Shown in pieces: positions 30,433-39,600 of a stretch of 51,953 bases of DNA. The DNA lies in IMG/VR virus record IMGVR_UViG_3300036670_000017, positions 1 through 51,953 of that record; one strand, written 5' to 3'. Under the pieces are notes generated by a model, which worked only from the letters and a program-made list of their open reading frames with translations, was not told where the DNA came from and did no database searches. The position numbers and the translations under genes are program-made. This DNA is from a virus. Each line of letters starts with the position of its first letter. Within the stretch, counting starts at the first letter, position 1.

Positions 30433-31970
30433 TACCGGAGAAGCGGCGCATCGTGCTAAGCAGCACAGAGAACGCGGCTGTTACGCAGTACATACCGCAC
30501 GCCAAGGCGTTTGTGCACGAAGGGCAAGACCTCGTCGCACTAAACTACGGCGTAGAGGAGTCACTGGTGTTGCGCAACTTAGGATTCAGCGTTCCGCCGC
30601 CGATTCTGCAGTACTACAACTGGCCAGCTAGATTCGAGCCAATGTTTCACCAGAAAGAAACAGCGGCGTTTCTTACAACACACAAGCGTGCCTTGTGCCT
30701 TAACGCACCGGGCACTGGAAAGTCGATTAGCGCTTTGTGGGCGGCTGACTTCTTGATAGATGAAGGAGTCGCAAAGAAGGTGCTTATCATCGCACCGCTG
30801 TCTACGCTAAAAGTTGTGTGGGCGCGAGAAATACGCCAGCACTTGTCGCACCGCTCGTTTGTAATCTGCACAGGGTCGCGCGAAAAGCGCCAGCAGCTAT
30901 TGGATACGCCCGGAGTGCAGTACGTCATCATTAACCACGACGGCTTTACAAATATGCAGAGCAAGCTGGCAGGGTTCGACGTGGTTATCTACGACGAAGC
31001 GACTGCACTGAAGTCGGCCAGCTCGCAACGGTACAAGATATTTTCTAAGTGGATGCAGCAGCACCAGCCATGGTTGTGGCTGCTAACGGGTACGCCGATC
31101 TCGCAGACTCCCGCTGACGCGTGGACGCTTGCTAGGTTAGTGGACTCGTCCGCTTGCCCCAAGAGCTTCACCACGTTCAAGGACTTGGTGATGCAGAAGG
31201 TTACGCAGTTCAAGTGGTCCCCAAGACCCAACGCGCTGGAGACATGCAAGAAGGTACTTCAGCCGTCAATTCGGTTTTCGCTAGACGAGTGCAAGGACTT
31301 GCCACAGACAAACTTTGTCGGGCGCAAGACTGAGCTAACCGCGCAGCAACAGAAAGCGTTTAAGGAGATGAAGGACAAGGCGGTGACAACCTTTGCCGCT
31401 GGAGAGGTAACCGCTGCTAACGCGGCGGTGGTGTTGAGTAAGCTACTGCAGATATCGTGTGGCGTGGTGTATTCGGAGTCCGGTACGCTTGCCATCGATG
31501 CCTCAGAGCGATACAATACACTCACTGACTTACTTAAAGAGATTGGCGACAAAGCAATCATCTTTGTACCACTGCGTGGTGTGCAAGACTGGCTTGAACA
31601 GAAGCTAGTTGCAGACGGCTTTAGTGTTGCATCGGTGCATGGCAGTGTCAGCAAGACTGCACGCGATCAGATATTTAATGACTTCCAGCACACAGACAGC
31701 CCGACTATTTTGCTTGCTCACCCCAAGGTGGCGGCACACGGGTTGACGCTGACTAGAGCTAAAGACATTATATGGTTCGCCCCCATTTACTCACTGGAGC
31801 AGTACGAGCAAGCCAATGCACGCATACGCCGACTGACGACGACAGGCAAGACTAGCGTGTGGCACATCTGGGCCACACCATTCGAGGCTGAGTTGTATAG
31901 GCGACTGCGCGCTAAGCAGAACACGCTGGTTGAGTTTTTAAACTTGGTAAATGGCATAAACGAAGAGTAG
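30423..31970 (+). CDS. SNF2-type DEAD/H helicase
   Basis: A 515-residue superfamily 2 helicase. Motif I is N94-APGTGKS101, motif II VVIYD191-E-A-T, motif III WLLTGTP, a HGSVS motif lies in domain 2, and motif VI is Q463-ANARIRR470. The SNF2 family translocates on double-stranded DNA and remodels protein-DNA complexes or forks. The start is the ATG 10 bases before the VRR-NUC stop. The neighbourhood (Cas4-like, VRR-NUC, SSB) indicates recombination-dependent replication or displacement of host proteins. Confidence 0.92.
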   Translation: MLVIPEKRRIVLSSTENAAVTQYIPHAKAFVHEGQDLVALNYGVEESLVLRNLGFSVPPPILQYYNWPARFEPMFHQKETAAFLTTHKRALCLNAPGTGKSISALWAADFLIDEGVAKKVLIIAPLSTLKVVWAREIRQHLSHRSFVICTGSREKRQQLLDTPGVQYVIINHDGFTNMQSKLAGFDVVIYDEATALKSASSQRYKIFSKWMQQHQPWLWLLTGTPISQTPADAWTLARLVDSSACPKSFTTFKDLVMQKVTQFKWSPRPNALETCKKVLQPSIRFSLDECKDLPQTNFVGRKTELTAQQQKAFKEMKDKAVTTFAAGEVTAANAAVVLSKLLQISCGVVYSESGTLAIDASERYNTLTDLLKEIGDKAIIFVPLRGVQDWLEQKLVADGFSVASVHGSVSKTARDQIFNDFQHTDSPTILLAHPKVAAHGLTLTRAKDIIWFAPIYSLEQYEQANARIRRLTTTGKTSVWHIWATPFEAELYRRLRAKQNTLVEFLNLVNGINEE

Positions 31971-31978
31971 GAGTAGAG

Positions 31979-32368
31979 ATGAATTACGAAGAAGCAGGTC
32001 AGAAATACACGCAGGTGCGCGACGAGATAGACGCGCTGGAGCGAGCACACAAAGCAACGAAGGCGGCGATGACTGAGAAGTTACGCGCGCTTGAGAGCTG
32101 GTTCACAGCCAAGGCACAAGAAGACGGTCTCGAGACCATCAAGACCACTGCTGGCACTGGCTACTGGTCAACACATAACTCGGCGACAGTGTCGTCTCGC
32201 GCTGACTTCTTTGACTTCTGCGTGGCCAACGGGCAACTAGACATGCTTGAGTCGCGGGCCTCGAAGGTCGCCGTGAAGAGCTACATTGACGCAAACGGTG
32301 CGCCGCCCCCGGGCGTCGACTTCAAGTCCGTGAGCGTGTTTAATTTCAGACGAAACACAGCGTCTTAG
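31979..32368 (+). CDS. Helical protein upstream of the ssDNA-binding protein
   Basis: A 129-residue protein. Residues 1-50 form a charged coiled coil (QVRDEIDALERAHKATKAAM...). The rest contains TIKTTAGTGYWSTHNSATV, ADFFDFCVANGQLDMLESR and KVAVKSYIDANGAPPPGVDF, a set that recurs in phages next to SSB genes. It may load or accompany the SSB, but its action is not established. It starts 9 bases after the helicase gene behind GGAGTAGAG. Confidence 0.65.
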   Translation: MNYEEAGQKYTQVRDEIDALERAHKATKAAMTEKLRALESWFTAKAQEDGLETIKTTAGTGYWSTHNSATVSSRADFFDFCVANGQLDMLESRASKVAVKSYIDANGAPPPGVDFKSVSVFNFRRNTAS

Positions 32369-32440
32369 TCACCACACACGGTGGCTGGCACCGGGCATAT
32401 CGCCAAACACCAGCACCTTTTTAACCCTCAGGAGTTTCAC

Positions 32441-33340
32441 ATGAGCAACGCTCTTACCACCGTCCCAGCACACATCGCCGCTCGAATCGCTGCGCGTCAG
32501 CAATCAGGCACCAAGTCAGCCGTAACATCTGCCGTTGTCGGCGAAGGCGGCGGCGGTATCCCCCGCATTAGCATCAAGGCTGCACGATACCGATTGGTAG
32601 AAGACGGCGTGGAAACCACAGTCGGCACCACGCTAGACACCATCATCATCGGCGCCAATCCACGTGTGTCTAAGATATTCTACGGCCGTGCATACGACTC
32701 TGCTGCAGACGGCGTGCGCCCAGCCTGCTTCTCCAACGACGGCCTGAAGCCTGACAGCAGTGTCGAAGACCCAGTGCACGCAGCGTGCGCCACCTGCCCG
32801 AACAACGTCCTCGGCTCAAAGATTCTGCCGTCTGGTGCCCGTTCTAAGCTGTGCGCAGACCAACGTCACTTGGCTGTCGTGGCTGCTGCAGACCCCACCA
32901 AGGTGTACAGCCTCACTGTCCCTGTGTCTGGCATGAAAGGTATGCGCGAGTACTTTAAAGAGCTGGACAACTACGGCATCATCCCCGAAGAGGCGATTAC
33001 GCAGCTCGGCTTTGACGAACAGACTAGCTACCCCAAGATCACATTCAAGCAGAATGGCTACGTGGGTGAGAAGGCTGCCGCGCGCATCGACGAGATGGCA
33101 CAGGGCGATGCGGCCAAGATCGCTACTCGCCAGATGGCACCAACGGGTGGCTCGGTAGCGCTAGCCGCGCCACCAGCGCAGGCTAAGATTACCGCTCCCG
33201 CAGTAGACGATGCCTACGAAGATGAGGGGGCTGCCGCCCCCGTTGCCGCTACGCCAGCCAAGCCAGCCAAGCCAGCGGTCGCACAAGTGAAGGCTTCCAG
33301 CGAGTTGGCAGATAAGATCGACAACCTGTTTGACGAGTAG
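32441..33340 (+). CDS. ssb: Phage single-stranded DNA-binding protein
   Basis: A 299-residue protein, start at the ATG after CAGGAG. It has an OB-like beta-rich core with four cysteines (C96, C116, C119, C138) fit to bind zinc, as in gp32-type and related phage SSBs. A disordered Ala/Pro/Lys linker and an acidic C-terminal tail (KIDNLFDE) follow; such tails recruit replication partners. It lies between helicase and primase genes and is followed by a strong terminator. The family call rests on these features and context. Confidence 0.78.
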   Translation: MSNALTTVPAHIAARIAARQQSGTKSAVTSAVVGEGGGGIPRISIKAARYRLVEDGVETTVGTTLDTIIIGANPRVSKIFYGRAYDSAADGVRPACFSNDGLKPDSSVEDPVHAACATCPNNVLGSKILPSGARSKLCADQRHLAVVAAADPTKVYSLTVPVSGMKGMREYFKELDNYGIIPEEAITQLGFDEQTSYPKITFKQNGYVGEKAAARIDEMAQGDAAKIATRQMAPTGGSVALAAPPAQAKITAPAVDDAYEDEGAAAPVAATPAKPAKPAVAQVKASSELADKIDNLFDE

Positions 33341-33364
33341 TAAACTGGTTAGCTAAAAACGACG

Positions 33365-33388
33365 CCCCCGGCTCGACCGGGGGTTTTT
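33365..33388 (+). terminator. Rho-independent terminator after the SSB gene
   Basis: CCCCCGG (33365-33371) and CCGGGGG (33377-33383) enclose a CTCGA loop and are followed by five T residues. The stem is perfect and GC-rich. The primase-helicase gene starts 18 bases later, so it is reached only by read-through, or by a promoter I cannot identify. Confidence 0.92.
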
Positions 33389-33406
33389 ATTTAAGGGGCA
33401 CCGGCA

Positions 33407-36403
33407 TTGGACACTAAAACATTTTTAACCCGCGTCACTGCTAGGCAGGACGAGTTGGTTATCTGCATACATAGACCTGACGCATCAGGCAAAAACCCCC
33501 GAGGCATCTTTTGGAATCGCGGCTCGTTCGCAGACATAGATGACGCTGTCGCAGCAGTACAGGCATGGGACGCAGAACCCAAATCCACGGTTTACTTCTC
33601 AGTTGGTACGTTCGCCAACCACCACGAAGTAGACGAGAGCGGCAAGACAAAGTACAAACGAACACAAGCAAACGCCACGCTCTTCAAAGCGTTGGCACTA
33701 GATTTAGATATTGGCGATGACAAGCCCTACGCCACGCAACGCGAAGGCTGGGGAGCGCTGCAGAGCGCGATTAAAGCGGTAGGCCTACCTGCCCCCATGG
33801 TCATATCGTCTGGCAAAGGCATACACTGCTATTGGCCACTCACAGAGGCTGTTAAGTCGGAGCACTGGGTCAAGGCATCTATTGCCCTGCGCTTGGCGCT
33901 AGAAGAGAAGGGCGTGGAGATCGATACCAGCAAGATTCATGACCCGTCCATGGTCCTGCGCCCAGTTGGCTCGCACCACAAGAAGCAGCAGCCATGGAAG
34001 CTGGTTGAGTGCAAGGCTGATTGTCCTGACTACGAGCCGATCTCGCTGTTTGGCATCCTGCGCCCATGGTTTCACAAGGCTGTGCAGGCCGCGCCGTCCA
34101 AACGCTTAGGCGCTCCGGTGCGCAAGTCGGCAGTCATGGACGCGCTGCTAGGTTCAGGCGATATAGTGCTGGAGAGCGTTATCGCAAAGTGCAACCAGCT
34201 TCACGCTATTGCGGAGAGCGGCGGCATGGAAGACGCCATGGGTAACCGCGTGGAAGAGCCAATGTGGCGCGCTACCATGGGCTTGGCGAAGTACTGCCAA
34301 GACGTGCCTGTCGCCATTGTGCGTTTAGCTGGCGCGCACCCAGACTTTGACCTAGACCACAGCATGGAAAAGATCAGCCGCTGGGGCGGCACTGGCCCAA
34401 CGACGTGCGCCAAGTTCGAGCAGTTCTGCGGCACTGGCTGTGATGGCTGCCCGTACCGTGGGAATATTCGTAGTCCGGCACAGTTGTCAGGCGAGGAAGT
34501 TGTGTCGGTGCCGGTACCGCCCGCAGCTGCACGGCTGTCGGACGAAGTTGCAGAGATGACATTCTCTGTGCCTAAGCCATACCTGATACGCGACCACAAA
34601 GTCGTCCAAGAGGTGACTACGGAAAGCACGGTGGTAGACGCCTCTGGTGCCGAGATTGCTGTAACAAGCACTGACCTGCAGGTTGTCTGCAACTACGAGG
34701 TTCATGTCACAGGCATCTACACAGATAGCAAGGCCACATCTGCGACAGCCACGCTGGCCGTGCGGTACGACCATGACGGGTGGAAGTTCTTTGACATGCC
34801 TATGACCACCATATCGCTGGCTGGGCGCGACTTCGCCGACTATTTAATGGGTAAGCTGATTCTGGTGGGTAGCCCCCAGCAGCAGGAGAAACTGAGGCAA
34901 TACATAATGAGATACCTAGAGCAAGTGCAGCGCGAGGCGCCAAGCGGTGCCGAGTTTGTGTCGTTTGGTTGGCAGGATGATGGCTCGTTCCTTTGTGGCT
35001 CGACGCTAATAAACTCACCAACTGGCAACAACAACCGCCGCCTGAAGGGCCCAGCCGAGCGGTACACCAACATCCTGTGCCCGCATGGTGAACGTGATAA
35101 GTGGGTAGAGGCCATGGCCATGCTAGACACCGAAGGGGCGGACAACATCCGCGCGGCAGTGCTCATCGCCACGACAGGTTTGCTCGGTCGTGTGTCGGGC
35201 AACTCGTCGCTAATCATGTCTATCTACTCGACCAAGACGACTACGGGCAAGTCATTGGCGCTGGCTGCGGCCAACAGCCTTATCGGTGTGCCCAAGCTGC
35301 TTATGATGGGCGACCGGGACACAGCCAACGCGATGTACAAGCTGCGCGGCACGCTGAACAATCTGCCTGCGACCATGGACGAGCTGACTATGCAGGACGG
35401 CGAAGCGGCGACCTCGCTCGCGTACAACCTGAGCATGGGCCGAGAGAAATTGGCCATGACACCCGGGCGTGAGATTCGTGACCCGGTTACTTGGGAGGGG
35501 CCGACACTAATTACAACCAACCAGTCTTTGCACGGCAAGTATGACGAGTTCATGTCACAGAACGAAGCGGTCAAGGCGCGGTGTTTAGAGGTTGAGCAGA
35601 GTGACCGCATCTTTATCGGTGGTGAGCGCAGCGAGCGTGGCACAGCGTTCTACAACCTGCTGGACGAGCACAACGGCTGGGCCATGCCCGAGTTAGCCGA
35701 AGCTATTGTGGCAATGGGCGGTGCCAAGGTTGTGTGGGAAAAAGGGCTTGCGTCGTTTGAGAAGAAGATCGGCTTTAGCTTCGCTCCACCTGAGCGCTTC
35801 TACAAAGCGGCGATCATTAGCGGCTGGATTCTGGGCAGCATCGGCAAACGTCTGGGCTTGTTCCCGTTCGACATAGAGGCAACCACCAACTACTTGTGTG
35901 CGTGCGTAACCAAGTACCGCAAGGCTGCAGAGGATAGCAAGCAAGACGCGTTCGACATTCTGGGCCAGTTCTTGCAGGAGCACAACGACCAGCTGATTGA
36001 GTGCAAAGAGGAGTACTGCGCCAGCCCTACCAAGAACCCGGAGACTGTAGTGTTCCCCGTACCAGACCGCGCAGTCGCGCGGATAAAGGTGGTTTACGAC
36101 GCTAGCAACGCGGTGCTTCCGGGCAGCGCGCTCTCGATCAACCACTCGGCCCTGAAGCGATGGTTGGCGAAGACTAAGGACAGTATTGGGCGCGTGCTTG
36201 ACGAGTTAGAAGATGCAGGTGCGCTCATCCACGCCAGAGAGCGCGTAACGTTGTTCAAGGGCTGCCAGAAAGGCAATCCGGGTCAGGCGTTCTGTACGGT
36301 CGTGAACCTGAACCACCCACGCTTTATCGAGGCGATTACATCCCCTCGTGCACGAACACAGAGCCAAGTGACTCTGGCCGTGCTACACAACACTGGTTCT
36401 TAG
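33407..36403 (+). CDS. Bifunctional primase-helicase (AEP-type primase plus DUF927-like helicase)
   Basis: A 998-residue protein starting with TTG, with AAGGGG 8 bases upstream. The N-terminal primase-like domain has D99-L-D101 in ALDLDIG, SSGKGIHCYW (134-143) and a later RPVGSHHKK motif, matching archaeo-eukaryotic primases. A four-cysteine CGTGCDGCP region follows in the middle. The C-terminal half carries Walker A TKTTTGKS (609-616) and a Walker B-like region (ATMDELT), typical of DUF927-type helicases in phages and plasmids. It would prime and unwind at the fork with the family A polymerase. The gene ends 11 bases before a terminator. Confidence 0.85.
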   Translation: MDTKTFLTRVTARQDELVICIHRPDASGKNPRGIFWNRGSFADIDDAVAAVQAWDAEPKSTVYFSVGTFANHHEVDESGKTKYKRTQANATLFKALALDLDIGDDKPYATQREGWGALQSAIKAVGLPAPMVISSGKGIHCYWPLTEAVKSEHWVKASIALRLALEEKGVEIDTSKIHDPSMVLRPVGSHHKKQQPWKLVECKADCPDYEPISLFGILRPWFHKAVQAAPSKRLGAPVRKSAVMDALLGSGDIVLESVIAKCNQLHAIAESGGMEDAMGNRVEEPMWRATMGLAKYCQDVPVAIVRLAGAHPDFDLDHSMEKISRWGGTGPTTCAKFEQFCGTGCDGCPYRGNIRSPAQLSGEEVVSVPVPPAAARLSDEVAEMTFSVPKPYLIRDHKVVQEVTTESTVVDASGAEIAVTSTDLQVVCNYEVHVTGIYTDSKATSATATLAVRYDHDGWKFFDMPMTTISLAGRDFADYLMGKLILVGSPQQQEKLRQYIMRYLEQVQREAPSGAEFVSFGWQDDGSFLCGSTLINSPTGNNNRRLKGPAERYTNILCPHGERDKWVEAMAMLDTEGADNIRAAVLIATTGLLGRVSGNSSLIMSIYSTKTTTGKSLALAAANSLIGVPKLLMMGDRDTANAMYKLRGTLNNLPATMDELTMQDGEAATSLAYNLSMGREKLAMTPGREIRDPVTWEGPTLITTNQSLHGKYDEFMSQNEAVKARCLEVEQSDRIFIGGERSERGTAFYNLLDEHNGWAMPELAEAIVAMGGAKVVWEKGLASFEKKIGFSFAPPERFYKAAIISGWILGSIGKRLGLFPFDIEATTNYLCACVTKYRKAAEDSKQDAFDILGQFLQEHNDQLIECKEEYCASPTKNPETVVFPVPDRAVARIKVVYDASNAVLPGSALSINHSALKRWLAKTKDSIGRVLDELEDAGALIHARERVTLFKGCQKGNPGQAFCTVVNLNHPRFIEAITSPRARTQSQVTLAVLHNTGS

Positions 36404-36654
36404 CGCATACCAGCGGTCTTCGTCCTAGCGAACGACCGATTTTTTGAGGCGGGAACTACGCGCAGGTTCCCGCTAGAGTTAGTGCCCCCCTTGGCTAGTG
36501 GCTTTTTATGGTCGACATCTTTTCCGTCGCCCTTGGTCACTAGCCCTTTTTTCGTGGCCTCGGCTCTTGCAGCGTTACGCATCGCACGCTTCTTCTTCTG
36601 CTCTTCCGAGCCTTGGTAGTTCGCGTACTCGCTTTTGTAGTTTCGGGTAGCCAT
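36400..36654 (-). CDS. Small HNH-like protein at the end of the late transcript
   Basis: An 84-residue basic protein. VDHKKPLAKGGTNSSGNLRVV and the following ASKNRSFAR form an HNH-like core, as in small HNH proteins of marine and freshwater podoviruses. The first metal-binding cysteines are absent, so activity is uncertain. I start at the ATG of the GTG-ATG pair; it overlaps the giant gene's stop, behind AAAGGAGAAGA. Its 3' end overlaps the primase gene by 4 bases on the opposite strand. Confidence 0.72.
   Translation of the reverse strand: MATRNYKSEYANYQGSEEQKKKRAMRNAARAEATKKGLVTKGDGKDVDHKKPLAKGGTNSSGNLRVVPASKNRSFARTKTAGMR
36414..36445 (+). terminator. Rho-independent terminator for the early transcript
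   Basis: CGGTC-TTCG (36414-36422) pairs with CGAA-(C)-GACCG (36429-36438) with one bulged base and a TCCTAG loop, followed by A and six T residues (36440-36445). It is 11 bases past the primase stop and lies inside the oppositely oriented HNH gene. It would stop early transcripts before they run into the late genes. Confidence 0.8.
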
Positions 36655-39600
36655 CACTCTTCTCCTTTAAGTTTTTTTAGTTCCTCGCGCATGCGCACCA
36701 ACAGTTCATCTTGCTTCGTGCGGAACGCTTCCCAGTCTGGGTTCTCAAACCTTGCCTCAGCGCGGCGCAGAGTTCCGATCTCGCGCTGGTACTCGCCCAT
36801 GATTGCTTTGTACGCGCGCCCCTGCGCGACGACTGCCTGATCGACATTGTAGTCATACATCTTGAGGCCTGCGTAGCGCGCCATCTGCAACGCACCGTAG
36901 TTTTCACTGCGGTCACTTCGCCCCTTGACGATCTCGTCTACCTTGGACCATGTGGTCGGGTTAACCAGCGGGATGTTGGGCGTGAACTGCCCGCCCATAT
37001 ACTTGGCGCGGTCTACGAACTTCTCCCATGCCGTGTCGGTCGGCGGACTCAGCGGCTTACCCATGAACGGGTCGACGCCACCAACCAGCGCTAGGATGGT
37101 AGACACGAACGGGCCAGTAGGTGATGCAAACGACGGCCACCAGTCGATACCCATAAAGGCGTTTGGCCCCTGCCCACGAGCCAGTGAGGCCATTGGAATG
37201 TAGTCACCCAAGCGGTAGTAGACAGGGTTCTTGTCGTCACCCAAGAAAGGTAGCCGCACGTGCATGAAAGGACCAAAGCCACCAAACATGCGCTCTCGGA
37301 TGTACTCTGGCGCAACACTGCGCAAGCGCTCGTCTTCGTCGTCTCCGCCGCCTATCTCTTGGAGGATGTGCTCCATGACAGTATATGCAAGCAAGACATT
37401 GGCGATCTTCCAAGGCTGGTGCACAGCCATGCGGCCAATCAGGGGGGTGACCGCGTACGCCCAAGACACAAACGGCAGTACCGTTTGGCGTGCAATTCGC
37501 ACGGCCTTGGCGTCGATGTCGTAGTCGAGGAACGCCGCACGGGCGATGTTACCTGCCTGCTCCAAGTCCGCCTGAGTTGGTGCCTTGCCAGTCTGCGCAG
37601 AGATATCCGCCGCCGTCTTCAAGAACATAGCTAGACGGAAGATGTTGTCTTCTGCGGAGTATATTTCTGTGACGATGTTGTCAGCGTGCCCGGCAAACTT
37701 CTTGGTTTTCGAGAGCGCGCTTATGGCCTGCGCCTTGTTTTTCTCCATCTGCATGAACGCGGACACACGGCCCATGGTGCTGTTGGGGTCTACAGCTTTG
37801 CCGTCCTTGTCGTTAAGCGACAGCAGCATCGCGTTAGAGATGGCTTCTTTGACCTCCGTGCTCGAGAAGTCACCCAGCATCGCGTTAGAGTTCATGAACG
37901 CACGAACAAGCGCCCGGTCCTGCGCAGACATCGCGTTGGGGGAGGTTTCGTACCGCACAAACATCTTGCCCGCAGCCAGCACGGTTCCGAACGGTATGTC
38001 GTGCATCATGGCCAGCGTCACGTTAGTCGCGACGTTGGTCAGGTGGGTGCCGGGGTTGTAGATAGTCTTAGACTTCTTAAACCAGCGCATTGCAGTGTTG
38101 GCAGGGAGCAGCTCGATAACTGGCTTGCGGTCACTCATGTCCGTCATGGCCGACCACACAGACGCCTTTACAATCTTGCCTGCCATGGCGCCGTACGTGC
38201 CGCCCTTAGGCACCCGAATCCACTGCCTAGCATTGCGGTACGCGTGGCCGATGGCCTTGGAGCGAGCGTCGTCGGAGTCGCCGGTTATGACGGTGTCCGA
38301 GTTGATCTTGATGCCCAACACCTTGTTTGCCTGCTCAATGCTGTCAAACACCACTGAGGTAGCGTCCCGCACGCCGTCTTCCCCAGCACCATAGTTGGCG
38401 ATGCTGTCCGAGAAGTGTTTCGCCGCATATGTGCTGGAAAGCGCTGACATGGTGTTGCGTAGCGCGTTGGCCAAGTCCTCCGCTTTGTTTTCGGCGAGTG
38501 CCTGCTTCGCTGTCATGTTGGCGACAAAGCGGTGTCCACCCTTACCCTTGCTGGTGTGGTACCAGAGGTACGTCGGGTCAACTGTAAACCCTGCGGGGTC
38601 GCCGTCAGCGGCAAACTTGGACTCCGCAATAAAACCAGCGGGGACTTGCACGCCGTTAACGAGCTGCAGGACTTGCAGGAAGCGCTGGTCGTCTAGAACC
38701 GGGTCGCCGTTGTTATCTAGGTTTAGCCAGCCCTCTTCAAGTGTCTCCTCTGTGCGGCTCTTCTGCCCTAGCAGCGTGCTTAGCTTGCGCACGCCGAAGC
38801 CAGAGCCAGCTACTTGGCTGCGTTTCGTGACAAACAGCATCGTCTCAGAAAACTTGCCGCGTGAAAAGAACTCTTTGGCTTTGGTGTCGCCCAACTCTTG
38901 CACGTAGAAGTCGCGCCACGCCTTAACGTCGTCGGCCAGCTCACGCATAGCTACGTCGTCTTTTAGGGCACTCTTGTTGCCGTCTAGGTAGGCAAACAGA
39001 CCTGTAACTTTGTCAGCTGGCTGGTACTGGATAAAGTTTGCCAGACGCTCAGCCACTTTATAGCCAGCTTGCTTGTCGTTCTTAAACCGCTGGAACGTGT
39101 TGCGTAGTTCGTGTGGGACGTTGAACTGCGCGTGCAGGTATGTGACCCACTTGGCCACGCCGGGGAAGTCCTCACGCACGAAGTTGGCCAGCTTCTCCGT
39201 CTGCTTTGTGAGAGCACCCGATAAACGACCCCAGCCTAGCAAGTCGAACAGAACTTTGCTGCTGACCATGGTGGGCAGGACACGCTTGTTAAAGCGAGCA
39301 ACATCCGCACCGCTAGGCAAAGAAGCACCGGGGCGCTGCAGTAGGTCAGCCTGCGGAGCGGTTACGGGGTTCATGCCGCCCATAACTTCGACGTTCAAGA
39401 CGTTGCCTACGCGGGCACGCTTGCCGCCTACAGGGGCTTCGCCAGACTTGGCGAGCAACTCCCACGTGCGGTTAATGACGTTCGCCGCCTCGGTGTTGTT
39501 CTTGGCGCCGGTCAGTCGGCGGATAAGCGCCATGGTGTAGGTCCACACGTCTTTGACGGCAGTGTAGAACGTCTTGGGTGTGCCCTTGGTCGGGATGCCG

